48,373 nucleotides of DNA, from assembly GCA_022376515.1 (NCBI GenBank), contig WTXI01000271.1:1-48373 (forward strand). Reading direction: 5' to 3'. Source of the stretch: Lactifluus volemus. Taxonomy: Eukaryota > Basidiomycota > Agaricomycetes > Russulales > Russulaceae. Every line of letters begins with the position of its first letter. The first letter of the stretch is position 1. This document shows, one piece after another, positions 32,001 to 42,738 of this stretch. Below the pieces are notes generated by a model. That model ran no database searches, had not been told where the DNA came from, and saw nothing but the letters and a program-made list of their open reading frames with translations. The translations under genes were made by a program, and so were the position numbers.

Positions 32001-33799
32001 AATTGATCAATTCTGCTACATTCTCGCCGGACGGACAGCGTATCGCATCGGCCTCGGGCGATCACACGATTCGCGTGTGGGACGCGGCAACAGGACATGT
32101 CGTAGCAGGCCCGTTTACTGGACACACCTATTCGGTCAATTCTGTTGCATTCTCGCCGGACGGACAGCGTATCGCATTGGCCTCGTACGATCACACGATT
32201 CGGGTGTGGGATGCGGCAACAGGACAGGTCGTAGCAGGCCCGTTTACTGGACACACCGAATTGGTCAATTCTGTTGCATTCTCGCCGGACGGACAGCGTA
32301 TCGCATCGGCCTCGTTCGATCGCACGATTCGCGTGTGGGATGCGGCAACAGGACAGGTCGTAGCAGGCCCGTTTACTGGACACACCGATTTTGTCTATTC
32401 TGTTGCATTCTCGCCGGACGGACAGCGTATCGCATCGGCCTCGTTGGATCGCACGATTCGTGTGTGGGATGCGGCAACAGGACAGGTCGTAGCAGGCCCG
32501 TTTACTGGACACACCAATTGGGTCTATTCTGCTACATTCTCGCCAGACGGACAGCGTATCGCATCGGCCTCGAAGGATCGCACGATTCGCGTGTGGGATG
32601 CGGCAACAGGACAGGTCGTAGCAGGCCCGTTTACTGGACACACCGAATTGGTCAATTCTGCTACATTCTCGCCGGACGGACAGCGTATCGCATCGGCCTC
32701 GTTCGATCGCACGATTCGCGTGTGGGATGCGGCAACAGGACAGGTCGTAGCAGGCCCGTTTACTGGACACACCTCTTCGGTCAATTCTGCTACATTCTCG
32801 CCGGACGGACAGCGTATCGCATCGGCCTCGGGAGATCACACGATTCGCGTGTGGGACGCGGCAACAGGACAGGTCGTAGCAGGCCCGTTTACTGGACACA
32901 CCGAACCAGTCAGTTCTGTTGCATTCTCGCCGGACGGACAGCGTATCGCATCGGCCTCGAAGGATCGCATGATTCGCGTGTGGGATGCGGCAACAGGACA
33001 GGTCGTAGCAGGCCCATTTACTGGACACACCCATTTTGTCTATTCTGTTGCATTCTCGCCGGACGGACAGCGTATCGCATCGGCCTCGTCCGATGGCACG
33101 ATTCGCGTGTGGGATGCGGCAACAGGACAGGTCGTAGCAGGCCCGTTTACTGGACGCACCTCTTCGGTCTATTCTGTTGCATTCTCGCCGGACGGACAGC
33201 GTATCGCATCGGCCTCGTACGATGGTACGATTCGCGTGTGGGATGCGGCAACAGGACAGGTCGTAGCAGGCCCGTTTACTGGACACACCTATTCGGTCAA
33301 TTCTGTTGCATTCTCGCCGGACGGACAGCGTATCGCATCGGCCTCGTCCGATGGCACGATTCGCGTGTGGGATGCAGCAACAGGACAGGTCGTAGCAGGC
33401 CCGTTTACTGGACACACCTCTTCGGTCTATTCTGTTGCATTCTCGCCGGACGGACAGCGTATCGCATCGGCCTCGTACGACCACACGATTCGTGTGTGGG
33501 ATGCGGCAACAGGACAGGTCGTAGCAGGCTCAGGCTCGTTTAGTGGATACTCCAAATCAGTCAGATCTGCCGCATTGTCACAGGATGGCTCCCATTTTAC
33601 GGACCAATCCCTCATCAATGATGACGGTTGGATATATGGCGCGGGGGAAAAGAAAGAACTTTTTTTGTGGATTCCTGTCCTTCACAGGCAGTGTCTTCAT
33701 AGACCTAGCACTGTCTGGATTGTAGGCGAACATGAAACCCGGCTTGATCTCTCGAACTGCGTACACGGATCAAATTGGGCTACATGTATATCATCATGA
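29070..33799 (+). CDS. NACHT-WD40 NLR (STAND) protein, intact unit 2 copy
   Basis: Exons 29070-29139, 29193-29368, 29422-29579, 29627-29868, 29929-31439 and 31499-33799 keep phase throughout and give 1485 aa; the start and first intron are inferred. Residues about 25-210 form a helical N-terminal domain ([20 protein letters not shown] and following), resembling the four-helix N-termini of basidiomycete NLRs (MLKL/HeLo-like; inference). The NACHT domain has Walker A GQAGTGKS at about 264-271 and Walker [11 protein letters not shown] at about 361-370. Residues about 800-1402 are 14 near-identical WD40 repeats, followed by a degenerate repeat and a unique end. Such proteins are cytosolic switches: ligand binding by the repeats lets the NTPase oligomerise and trigger defence or incompatibility death. 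The 25464-28761 insertion ends about 310 bp upstream. Confidence 0.9.
31735..33550 (+). repeat. Array of 14 near-identical 129-bp WD40 repeats, unit 2
   Basis: Same 43-residue frame as unit 1. Variable tetrads are DHVN, KSVN, ELIN, YSVN, ELVN, DFVY, NWVY, ELVN, SSVN, EPVS, HFVY, SSVY, YSVN, SSVY. Variable residues in the SASxDx turn include S/R, Y/G, G/H, Y/H, F/R, L/R, K/R and S/G. Several units read SATF instead of SVAF. One linker is FTGRT instead of FTGHT, and the last ends GSGSFSGYS. The repeat number equals unit 1 but the order of variable residues does not match. Confidence 0.95.
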
Positions 33800-34779
33800 T
33801 GTTTGCAGATAGATGCATTTGTTTACTCCTTTTTTCCTTTAAGAACTCTGTACTCGTTTGGCCAATGGTTTAAACTGGACTCATTGGTGTACAAGGGTGC
33901 TTACAATCTGCCTTCAATCATTTGACTGTGATCCCATTTTTAACGGCCTGGCATGAAATGGGTGGCCGTTATCAGTAAAAGTGAAATCATCCAGTTCTCC
34001 CTCCCTCCATCATGTTGCATCCAACACAATGTAATAAAACGTGTGTTAACCTGGCTTGGGTTAACTCTAATTCCCAGGATCGCTGACTCGGACTTGTCAC
34101 TCAAGATGTCGAGCGGTCGTATAAGTTACGCTGCGTGATTATTTGTATTCCATTTGTTCCGTAAGTCCTACGAGTGTATGCGTTCGATATAATGACGGCA
34201 TGAATCGAAGAATGACGAGGAATTAGGAGTGCGAGATAAATCAGATGATGGAAGGGAAAACGAAAGGGGCAAAAAAGTGCTGCCCTTACTGCTGTTTACT
34301 ATTCGAAGTGTTTAAGTACTAGTCCCTAGAAACTACCCATATAGCTAGTAGTCGCAATATTAAGTCAATAAGAACGTAAAACGTGTAGGAAACGACGAAA
34401 CGCGTAAGGGCAAAATGAGGGGACGAATCAGCTCAGCTGCTGCCCCGATTCGGAAACGGGCGCGCTCGATCTACAAGTCAGGCTGGGACCTCATGAAATT
34501 CGAGGGACCAACTCGAAATTAAGTAGTACTATCTAAGAATGGTGTAAGTGAGAAGTACGAAGTAGTATTGGGCGTCCACTGCGTCCACCCTCGACGGGGA
34601 GCATTCGCGATTCCAGTCCACAGTCCGAGTTGCCCTCAAGTTGTCGATGATTACGATGGCTTTCCCTTCCTCGGGCTCCTCCTCCGAGTCCCTTCCCTCG
34701 GCATCCAGCATTTCCTCCCAAAGCGCCATCACATTCCAACAGAAATTTGCAATTCCAGGATCAACGCAGCACCATCAAC

Positions 34780-34782
34780 GAT
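34780..34782. other. Empty target site of the TIR element
   Basis: Single GAT in CATCAAC-GAT-GCCC, where unit 1 has AAT-element-AAT. It fixes the target duplication at 3 bp and dates the insertion, and everything nested in it, after the duplication (or as lost by precise excision here). Confidence 0.85.
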
Positions 34783-36677
34783 GCCCGCTTCCTCTGTGAT
34801 CTAGTTGGTTTACCTATTGCAGGCGCTTTCGGATGCCAGTGTTGCCTTTCTGCACATTACACCGCATCAGTAAATTGTGCAACAAAAGGTTTCACTTTAT
34901 TTGTGCTATGTGTAAAATCACTGCCTTTTCTTACTTTTTGAAAATACAGCAGAAAACAACTTTTGGGCTAGGTTACCGTGACTAAACTTACTTTTGTGTG
35001 CATTTTCCACCCTTTGGCTTGCTCGAGCTTGCAGGTTTCCTAACACGTCAGCGCGTCAGCCCTCGACGTCGACCTCCCAGTCGTATCACTAGTGACTCAT
35101 GCGAAGACGATTCAGAACTGGACAAGTGCGGCGCCCGACTCGGAGTAGCAACTCGCGGCAGTTGCCAGTGCTCACTAGCGCTCACTCCCAGCTACTGTAT
35201 CCGCTCGAACCTGTCGAGATTCAGACTGTCACACCGACGACGTGTTTTGGCTCGCCGAGCGCATCTCAGACATCTGGATGGTACGACACTATCCGACTTG
35301 AAGGGTAACCGGTAACCCTCGAGCTCATCCTAGTCTCAACTCTTTCCTTTATTGTGCTACGTTTTCTCCTTATTTTTCTTTATATTAATTAGTAATTTCC
35401 GAGGGTCCCTTCTGGATGTTCCTCAAGCCTCCCTTAATCTACTGGTCACCCGTCCAAAGACCGTGGTCGTACTGTCTCGGATTTGATCCTAGGGCGTACG
35501 CTCTTTTGCAGGACACTGTTTTTGGAGACAGGCGTCTCAAACCTCACCAATCCCTCTCTTGTGTATGCGCGAACTTGAAGAGATGGACGACGTTGTCCAG
35601 GACGACGGGGTCATGGATCGTCAGCTCTCAAGTCATCATCAACATCATCAAACATGGTGTGTTACTCTCACACATCCACCTAACGTCCCACTCCACTCAC
35701 ACCCCTTCTTAGGCCCCGAGACTCTCAGTGTCATTCGGTCGCAAGTGCATTCCTGAATATCGAGGGTGAGCGAGGCCTTCCTGTTGTATCGCAAGTACAG
35801 CATCGTCAGCGGTTGCTGATCCGGCCGTAGATTGAATATAGAGCATCCGCGATGAGTCGAAGATGGGTGATCAATCGTCTGTGCTGCACCTCCGAGGACG
35901 CAGAGTGCCAGTGTGGGTCCACTCTCACAAAACCCATTTCAATCTTTTCTAGTATTTTTTTCTGAGGATGCGTCAGTTCAGGACAAGTCCCCACCAAGTT
36001 TTGTGCCCCAGTTGCCAATTTCCCCCTGCGGGTCACGTCCTTTCTCTCTTCTTGAGTCGCCACTGGATCCAATTCAGACTAAGCATGTGCATCACCATCA
36101 TGGCCAGGTCCTCCGAGTTTGCAAACCCGAACACTGTGCCAATGACGGTCGCTCCTGAGTCCCCAAACCGAGTGGCTGCAATTCTCGGGGGTCTCAGGAG
36201 AGGCCGTTGTTGGCACGGTGTTCGGGCTTGCGGACTCCGAGGGCCAGGCCATGATGAGTCGTCCACGAAGAATCCCGAGTGAGAACATCTTCGATGGTCG
36301 GCTTCATGTCCTCACCGCAAACCTGAATGCTGTGCCAACTATGGCCTTTCCTGAGACCCTGACTGAATTCTCAAACCAAGGGTTTGGCACCATGCCTATC
36401 ACACGTAGTGAAACTGTGGGGTGGCGACGTCGAAGCGACTCCTCCTGCGTCTTTTGGTAAATCCTCTCGTCGCGCCCGCTCTCGGGGCTCCTCTGTCGAC
36501 TCGCCGTCCACACCTGCCGCCTCCGCCCAGTGTGCCTATGCCTGCGTCTCTCATCCGATGCTGATAACCAAAAGTCAAGCTAGACGAAGCCTTCATTGAC
36601 GTTTAGGCCGATTCTATACTGACCCGATTCCAAAGCGTTCGCCACGATTCATGCTGTGCTAGCTCGAGCCTATCCCC

Positions 36678-36986
36678 TTGGCTGTCGCCCCACCCCCACA
36701 TGGACTCATCATCGAGCAACGCTTTGTGGATACCTCACCCGAGGAGGCCGAGGTAACAGCGCTAACGGCTCGTCCTCGTGCCTCGTCTTCCCTCCCCGAA
36801 TCGTCATGTCACAGCGCCGCCTTCTCCCTTGCATTTGCCTCAAAGAGAAGCTTCGGGTTCGGGCCTACCTCCAAATTTTATCTCCCTTTCTCGCTGATTT
36901 TCGAGGACAACTTTCCCGAAGTAGAGCCGGTTCTTTACACCCAAGCCGAAGAGGTACTCCTTTTCCTCCACGAGGATGGCGCTTGA
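36678..36986 (+). CDS. Hypothetical ORF shared by both duplication units (unit 2)
   Basis: 102 codons, counterpart of 22455-22763. No recognised domain. Substitutions are spread along it. Coding status is uncertain. Confidence 0.25.
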   Translation: MAVAPPPHGLIIEQRFVDTSPEEAEVTALTARPRASSSLPESSCHSAAFSLAFASKRSFGFGPTSKFYLPFSLIFEDNFPEVEPVLYTQAEEVLLFLHEDGA

Positions 36987-37634
36987 CGCGCTCTCTCAAT
37001 GTATGGTGGGTTGGTACCTGATCACCCTCTCAGCTTGATCCATCGGCAGAGGTACCGACAATGAATGGGTCACAGACTGTATGGAACGAACACTAGGGAG
37101 GTCCTGTTAAGGACCTACGCGAACCGATCTCCCACCCTGTGTCGGCGGAGTACCATTCGTGAACGGGTCCAGGAACAAAGGAAGATTATATACTTTGTAC
37201 GCCTCCTGAGTTTATTAACACTTCATTAACGTTCCCTATGGCGGAAGAAATGGTCTCCGCCGAGTCTGAAAAAGGTCCGGTCGTGATAGTCTCCTACTTT
37301 GAAAGTTCCATCAATTTTACCAACTTAATTATGGTTGTGTTCTGGAGGCCTATTTTGGTTGCAGCCACTTGAATTTTGACACAAACCAGACTCCCATGTA
37401 CCCGTGACTCCGAGCTGGATCCTAATCCAACGCTGTTTGGAGAGAAATAATGTTCATCAAGCTATCAGCCCCAATACACCAATGAGTCACGGTGCACTAC
37501 CGAAATTCCTCGCCGACGTATCACATCCAACTATCCGACTCATAAACTACACTTTTGTCATGGTGTCTCTCCGAGTTCGCAGTGAGTATGTCACTCACTC
37601 ATATCCGAATCACTCGCTGTTCAACCATCACGTC

Positions 37635-40406
37635 CTTCGAGACACGAAAGGTTTATGCAAGCATCCGCGCGTCCATGCAACTGTACGTGTTCTTGCATCG
37701 TTACATCTCATAAGTATGTCGAAGGATATGCCCTTCATTCCGTCCAGCCCACATGATTATGATTATGATGTCTTGCTTGAGAATACCCCCATTGTCTACA
37801 CACTGCTACGCCGCTCTTTGTTGTAGTCTAGGACCGACCGCTTGTGCGCCGTGGCCAGCAATCAGTCAGATGGACCACTATCCAGATATAGCACTTGGAA
37901 CTGCGCGTGCTTCACAAGCGCATTCTTCTTCTCAACCCCTAACTTGAAACTTTCCGTCACGAGCGGGTTGCTCTGGCGCCCCCAACTATATTATGGAAAC
38001 TTTCCATTCCGTCGGATCCGTCGCCAACTGCACGCATATATCCTTCACGGTGTGCCAGCTGTGCAACAGGGACAGCCTGTGCCCCGTGAGATAGACAGTC
38101 TTGGCAAAAGTCTGACTTTGGTACGTAGTGACGATCAATAAACGGATGAGCGAGGGTGAACCCCTGCAGGGTCACCCTTTTGCTCATCCACATATATAAC
38201 CGTTTCGGGCTAGTTGTGAACTCAATCATCCCCCCTTGTACGGTCCTGTCGCGTGTCACCAGTTAGTGATCCTTTTTTCACCCCTTTCTACACTTGTGGT
38301 TTACCGTCGTTTTTCGTCCTCTTGGAGGAGGGAAAGTGACCTCAGATTTCGAATGCCTGTATCGCAAACTAAAGTTTGTCGAGGCACCCCGGATATATCA
38401 TTGACCCCACCACAATTGCGTATACCTTGACGTGGAGGCACATCGGGTGTGGATAGATATTCTTTATCTCTGGATGTGGACTTCTGCCAGTGGTTGTCTC
38501 CGCGATTTACGCTGCACAGGAACTACGAGGGACGAACCTTCCCACGATAACTGACACCACCACCCCAATTGAATCATTTCTGTTCAGCCACTGTGCTCCG
38601 GTTTTGCCCGGTTTCACTCACCATAGTCACCAAGCCGTCGGCCTGACCCGACTCTTGATCGTCAGGCTTTAGGCACGGCAATATCCTGATTCCACGATCG
38701 AAAAGACATAAGTTAGCTGGGGAAACCCTCTCATAACGGCGGTTGTAAATAATGCGAGTAACTTACCATCACTGCGCAGACGGCAAACATGGATAATCAG
38801 TGTGGCCGGCGGTGGACTCGTCCCTCCATCTGACTGTGAAGATTGAAGGAGACTCTTTTTGACGGGCCAAGATGGCGACATTTCACAAACAGGAGAGGGG
38901 ATCGCTTGCCCACCTGACGTTGGAGCGGAACCAACGGTTGGGCGCGATACGGTGCCTGATCAGGTCCCAGAAGTGCCAACTTGACCACTAGAGTAGAACG
39001 CCCCCGAGTGATGTTCGATCTGCAGGCTCCAGAAGATTCTCTCAGCCGTGTACACGAGGAAGAAGTTCAATCCTATGATAAGCATCAGAATCCAAGTTTG
39101 GGATGTAGTTGGGGTGAGATCTATTCCCCGCAAGGTACAAACCTGCCACGTTGGGTTTCAATTGGAGTCAATACGTCCCACTTGCAGTATTAGTCCCCCC
39201 TTCCTCAATCCTTGCACCGTGTCCCTGGTACTGAGCCTTTGATTCGACCCGGATTTCGAGCACGCCATAAGACACGCGCGATGGGTCGAACGGTTTGTCC
39301 CCTTGATTTAATGGATGAGGGGGTCCCGTCCCACAGCCTGGCGGGCTACTGTATGTCAGGCACAAGCACAAGCTAAGAAACTAAACTGGGAAAAACCCCG
39401 GTTTTTATGAGACATTCGGCCGCAGCAAGGGGAGGGGGGGCCACAGAACAGCGCCTCACATCCGAATCTGGGGTCCGACTTGAGAGAGATTGTGCCTGTG
39501 GAAAAAAAAAAAGAACAAGGCAAGGGCTTTGTCCTTGGAACCCAGAACGAATCGCAATAAACCATCTCACCCCTCCAGGTGACAAATTAGGGGGGGCGGA
39601 GGGCATAACGGAGTGAAGCGTTATTAATTACGTCCGCAGCCCTTTGTATGACATGCAGAGACGCTCGCGACGAACTGGAACGGGCTCACTGGCACGCCCA
39701 TTCTGAATCAAAGAGGACTTGCAGGTTCGGTGAACCGTTGACTTCTTTTTCCAGGTTGAGCTGTTTCCTTCAACACGGGAACGATGGGGCTCAACGCGAA
39801 GTTGGCGCATCAGTAGTTTAGCATTTTTTAGTTTCCAGAGGACTCGGACGGCGCACAGACCAGCCAGCTGCGTGTAGAGAATTGTATTTCGTTACCAAGT
39901 TAGAAGGCCATCCGAAACCCAGCAGAACTCGCAAGTGCGACAAAACGTTAGGTCGAGATATCCTGATATCGCTAGAGTGCTGCCAATCGCAGACTACTTA
40001 ATGAATCACGTATAGTATTAATAATTTAAAATATTAATATCAACACTGCGAGGTCTGCATCGGTAAAACACACTTGCATCTCAACGGACAGCCAGCACGC
40101 GTCCAATGAGCGCGTCTCGAGCTGTTGAGTTGGCGTCGTTCCTGAAAGTCCGCCGTTGAATGAGACGCAGGGTCGACTCTGTTAGGCATTCACATTCACG
40201 TTGAACGAGGCTCGCTCGCTTGTGGCGTCATAGATAGATGACATAATCTAGTTATGGTGATCTCAAAAAAGAGGATATGATGCCAAAGATTATGTAGATG
40301 GGCTATGTGTATGTATATGGTTCATGGGGTTCGGACGGGTCGTGAGCCGTAACAAGGAAGCCTAAGTAACACTGAACATCTCTACCACCAGAGGACAAAC
40401 CCTTAT
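37635..40406. other. Unique region after the duplication; no confident gene
   Basis: Only short ORFs. A minus-strand frame around 38770-38940 (CEMSPSWPVKKSLLQSSQSD, then PPPATLIIHVCRLRSD followed by GTAAGT) could be one exon of an unrecognised gene. AT-rich sequence lies near 40010-40040. An imperfect hairpin is at 38144-38189. I see no RNA gene here. Confidence 0.4.
38144..38189. other. Imperfect inverted repeat
   Basis: GGATGAGC...GGGTGAACCC pairs with GGGTCACCC...GCTCATCC around a short CTGCA loop. The role is unknown; it could be a small relic or an RNA hairpin. Confidence 0.5.
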
Positions 40407-42315
40407 TCATTGAGTTTGGCACTCTGGAGGCCCGCCATCCGCCTCGTCCTCGTCTTCCCAGTCGTTTTCATCACCCTCACCAAACTGGGATGGAAATGCC
40501 TGGTCAAAGAAGTCCGAGCTCGCGGGAAAGGACCGTGCACGCACTTCGGCTAGCGAACCCTCCTCAAACGCTACGTGATCTACGATTTCTGGCAGCGGTT
40601 CGATATCAGCTTTTTTCGGTGGTAGTAACGCGGCGAGTTCCTAGAAAAGAAAGTTAAACACGCAAGGAACGGCCCGAGGATAGGGCAGGGAAATCAACCT
40701 TATGATCCACGGTGCTCATCCAATCTTCGCTGGGCATCTCGAGTTGCATCACGACATACAGATTTCCGCGTGCATCCGGGTTCTTGTAGGTTGGCATACC
40801 TTCGTTGCGCAGGATAATGGTCATCCCCGAGGTTATAACCTTGCCTCTTGGACTTGCTACTCGCACTCCCCGGCCGTCAAGGTGGTGAATGAGTATACGA
40901 TCAAAACCGAGAAGTGCCTCAGATAGAGTAATAGAGACAGTGGCGAGCAAGTCGCTCCCCGAACGCTCAAACGACGTATGCCGTTGGGTTTTTAGTACGA
41001 AGATAACGTCACCTGGTGGAAGGCCGGGCTGGGATGGGATAGGCAGGTGAAAACAAACCTTGCAGGGTGAGAGCAGTAGAAAGTACCTCTTGATCTCCGG
41101 CACCTGTAAGAACGATGCGCTGTCCCTCTGGCATGCCAGGTTCAATGCGGAACTCTTGTCGAGTTTTTTCCTCCACGACTTTCTCGCCTTTGCATTTCTT
41201 GCATCTTCGGAACACCCTGAGAATGGTCTACTTTGCATCAATACCGGACTCACCGATCTTTCTCTCTTAGGATCTCACCCGTACCATGGCAGTCAACGCA
41301 CGGCGCCCGCGAGGTTGCGATACGGACCGTAGAGACCTATTGTATTCTGCAATCAGAAAGTGACATTCCGGATGCAACGAAGAATGTACCTGGGAGTATA
41401 CATGTTTCCAACCGTTGCCGTCGCATGACACACACTTCTTGGCTTTTGCGCTGCCCTTGGCTCCTGAACTAGTCTAGTTCAGCCTCTGAAACCACAAACA
41501 TTGTTCATAAGTGCATACTCACCCCTTGCAGGCCCCACATTCCGCTTGTTTCTCCATATTGACCTTCACTGTCTTTCCATTGTAGAGATCCTCAAGTGAA
41601 ACCTCATATGGAATCACGCTGTCCTCTCCTTTGTTCCGTTTCCCAAACGGTCCGCCAGGTCCGCCGAAGTCAAAGCCGAAGGACGCCGGGCCTCCGCCAA
41701 AGAGTTGGGCAAAGAGATCTTCCACATCTGGGCCACCCTGAAGACCGCCAGGGCCAGCAAGGCCCTGCATACCATGGGTATCATAGACCTCGCGAGTGTT
41801 TGGGTCGTTTAAGATCTCATATCTAAACTCAGATGAGCACAAAGGTAATGGCGAAACGAGGGGTAGGATAAAGAGACGTACGCGGCACCTAGCTCTTGAA
41901 AATTTCGAATGGCATCTGGGTCACTGGGATTCTAGAAGAAGCTCAGATATTGGAAAGAGACGGTGCGGTGAGTATACCTTATCCTGGGGAGAAAAACAAG
42001 GCCAGGTTAGGGCGAGGGTCAATCGCGGAATTTACAGGCACATTTCAGCATACCGGGTGAAGGTCCCTAGCCTAAAGAGAGATCACTCAGGATTTCACAT
42101 GAAGGAAAGTGCGAATATAAGGACCTTCTTGCGATATGCTTTTTTGATTTCGTCTGAGTAAGTTAGGACATGCACATTCCGGATAGCGGGCGTTTGCATG
42201 CCTACCTCCGGTGGCAGTTGGAGACACACCCAGCACGTCATACAGTTCAGTCTCGATGGCCACTATAGAGATTTTGTGATAAATAAACCATGCGAGACTG
42301 AAAAAAACCCTCACT
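40407..42315 (-). CDS. Type I J-domain co-chaperone (DnaJ, Ydj1/Xdj1 class)
   Basis: Twelve exons on the minus strand: 42315, 42206-42262, 42125-42153, 42054-42071, 41978-41983, 41882-41931, 41523-41822, 41390-41468, 41254-41336, 41087-41204, 40699-41028 and 40407-40640. The J domain reads ETELYDVLGVSPTATGDEIK, then KAYRKKARDLHPDK, with the HPD split across introns. A Gly/Phe-rich linker (GFDFGGPGGPFG) follows, then four zinc motifs CGACKGSG, CVSCDGNG, CVDCHGTG and CKKCKGEK. The C-terminal substrate-binding domain has HLDGRGVRV and the acidic end WEDEDEADGG, terminating CQTQ, a CaaX-like farnesylation signal as in Ydj1 (CASQ). It stimulates Hsp70 ATPase and delivers clients, likely at the cytosolic face of membranes. 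The start codon appears split by an intron (A at 42315, TG at 42262-42261). Confidence 0.88.
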
Positions 42316-42738
42316 TTTGAAGGAATGAGTTGTCGTCCGGGTCGAAAAACGTGTGCTGTAAGAGAGGTTAGACGCGGGAGCCGAGCCGCGTCCCGCGACG
42401 CGCATTAGGATAACAAAATACGAACAAATAATCGACTCTGCCACTCTCACTGCAACTGCGATCTCAAGGTGAGCCTTACTTTCTTACTCTAATCCACATG
42501 ATGCTTCGGTAAATTATACTTATCTACATTGCCTGAATGCGTTTCCACGCTTGGCGAATCATTACCTCCCTGAACATCCCGATATCGTTTCAGTGCAACC
42601 GGCTGATATGACCTCTTATAGTTCTCTGCGCTAATACTAGTGATGTTCCTACTGCCAAAGCATGTTACACTACGTCCTCTGTGATGGGACCCGACCTGAT
42701 TCTTTCGATTGCTTTTTGCACCCACTTAGCAATAAATC
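42316..42738. other. Divergent intergenic region, DnaJ and NSUN5
   Basis: 423 bp between the DnaJ start and the methyltransferase ATG, a shared upstream region. No coding pattern and no clear known motif recognised. Confidence 0.4.

Larger units (their letters stand above)
23424..37634. repeat. Tandem segmental duplication, unit 2
   Basis: Unit 2 repeats the order DUF1295 (minus), NLR (plus), downstream region of unit 1 (up to 23423). The homology ends at the same word, ATCACGTC, in both units (23423 and 37634). Net of insertions the unit is about 10 kb. Unit 1 begins beyond the left edge of the window. Confidence 0.9.
33800..37634. other. Downstream part of duplication unit 2
   Basis: Matches 5466-6490 and then 20606-23423 of unit 1, with the TIR-element empty site at 34780-34782 between them. 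No recognised gene. An extra 30-bp AT-rich stretch lies near 35366-35397 and the inverted segment at 35737-35918. The hypothetical ORF is at 36678-36986. Confidence 0.7.

Noticed and set aside
31619..33543. Very long ORFs in other frames and on the minus strand across the WD40 arrays (up to 621 codons; also 3162-5216).
   Set aside because: The 129-bp repeat unit is a multiple of three and has no stop in several frames, so any open frame stays open through the array. The WD40 frame is the only one that connects to NACHT exons.
39356..39616. Short ORFs on both strands around an A-run near 39505.
   Set aside because: Low-complexity context, no splice-linked continuation and no family pattern.
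41029..41346. A frameshift plus introns of 28 and 37 bp in the DnaJ gene.
   Set aside because: Using acceptors at 41029, 41205 and 41337 gives introns of 58, 49 and 53 bp, an unbroken frame and the expected family sequence.
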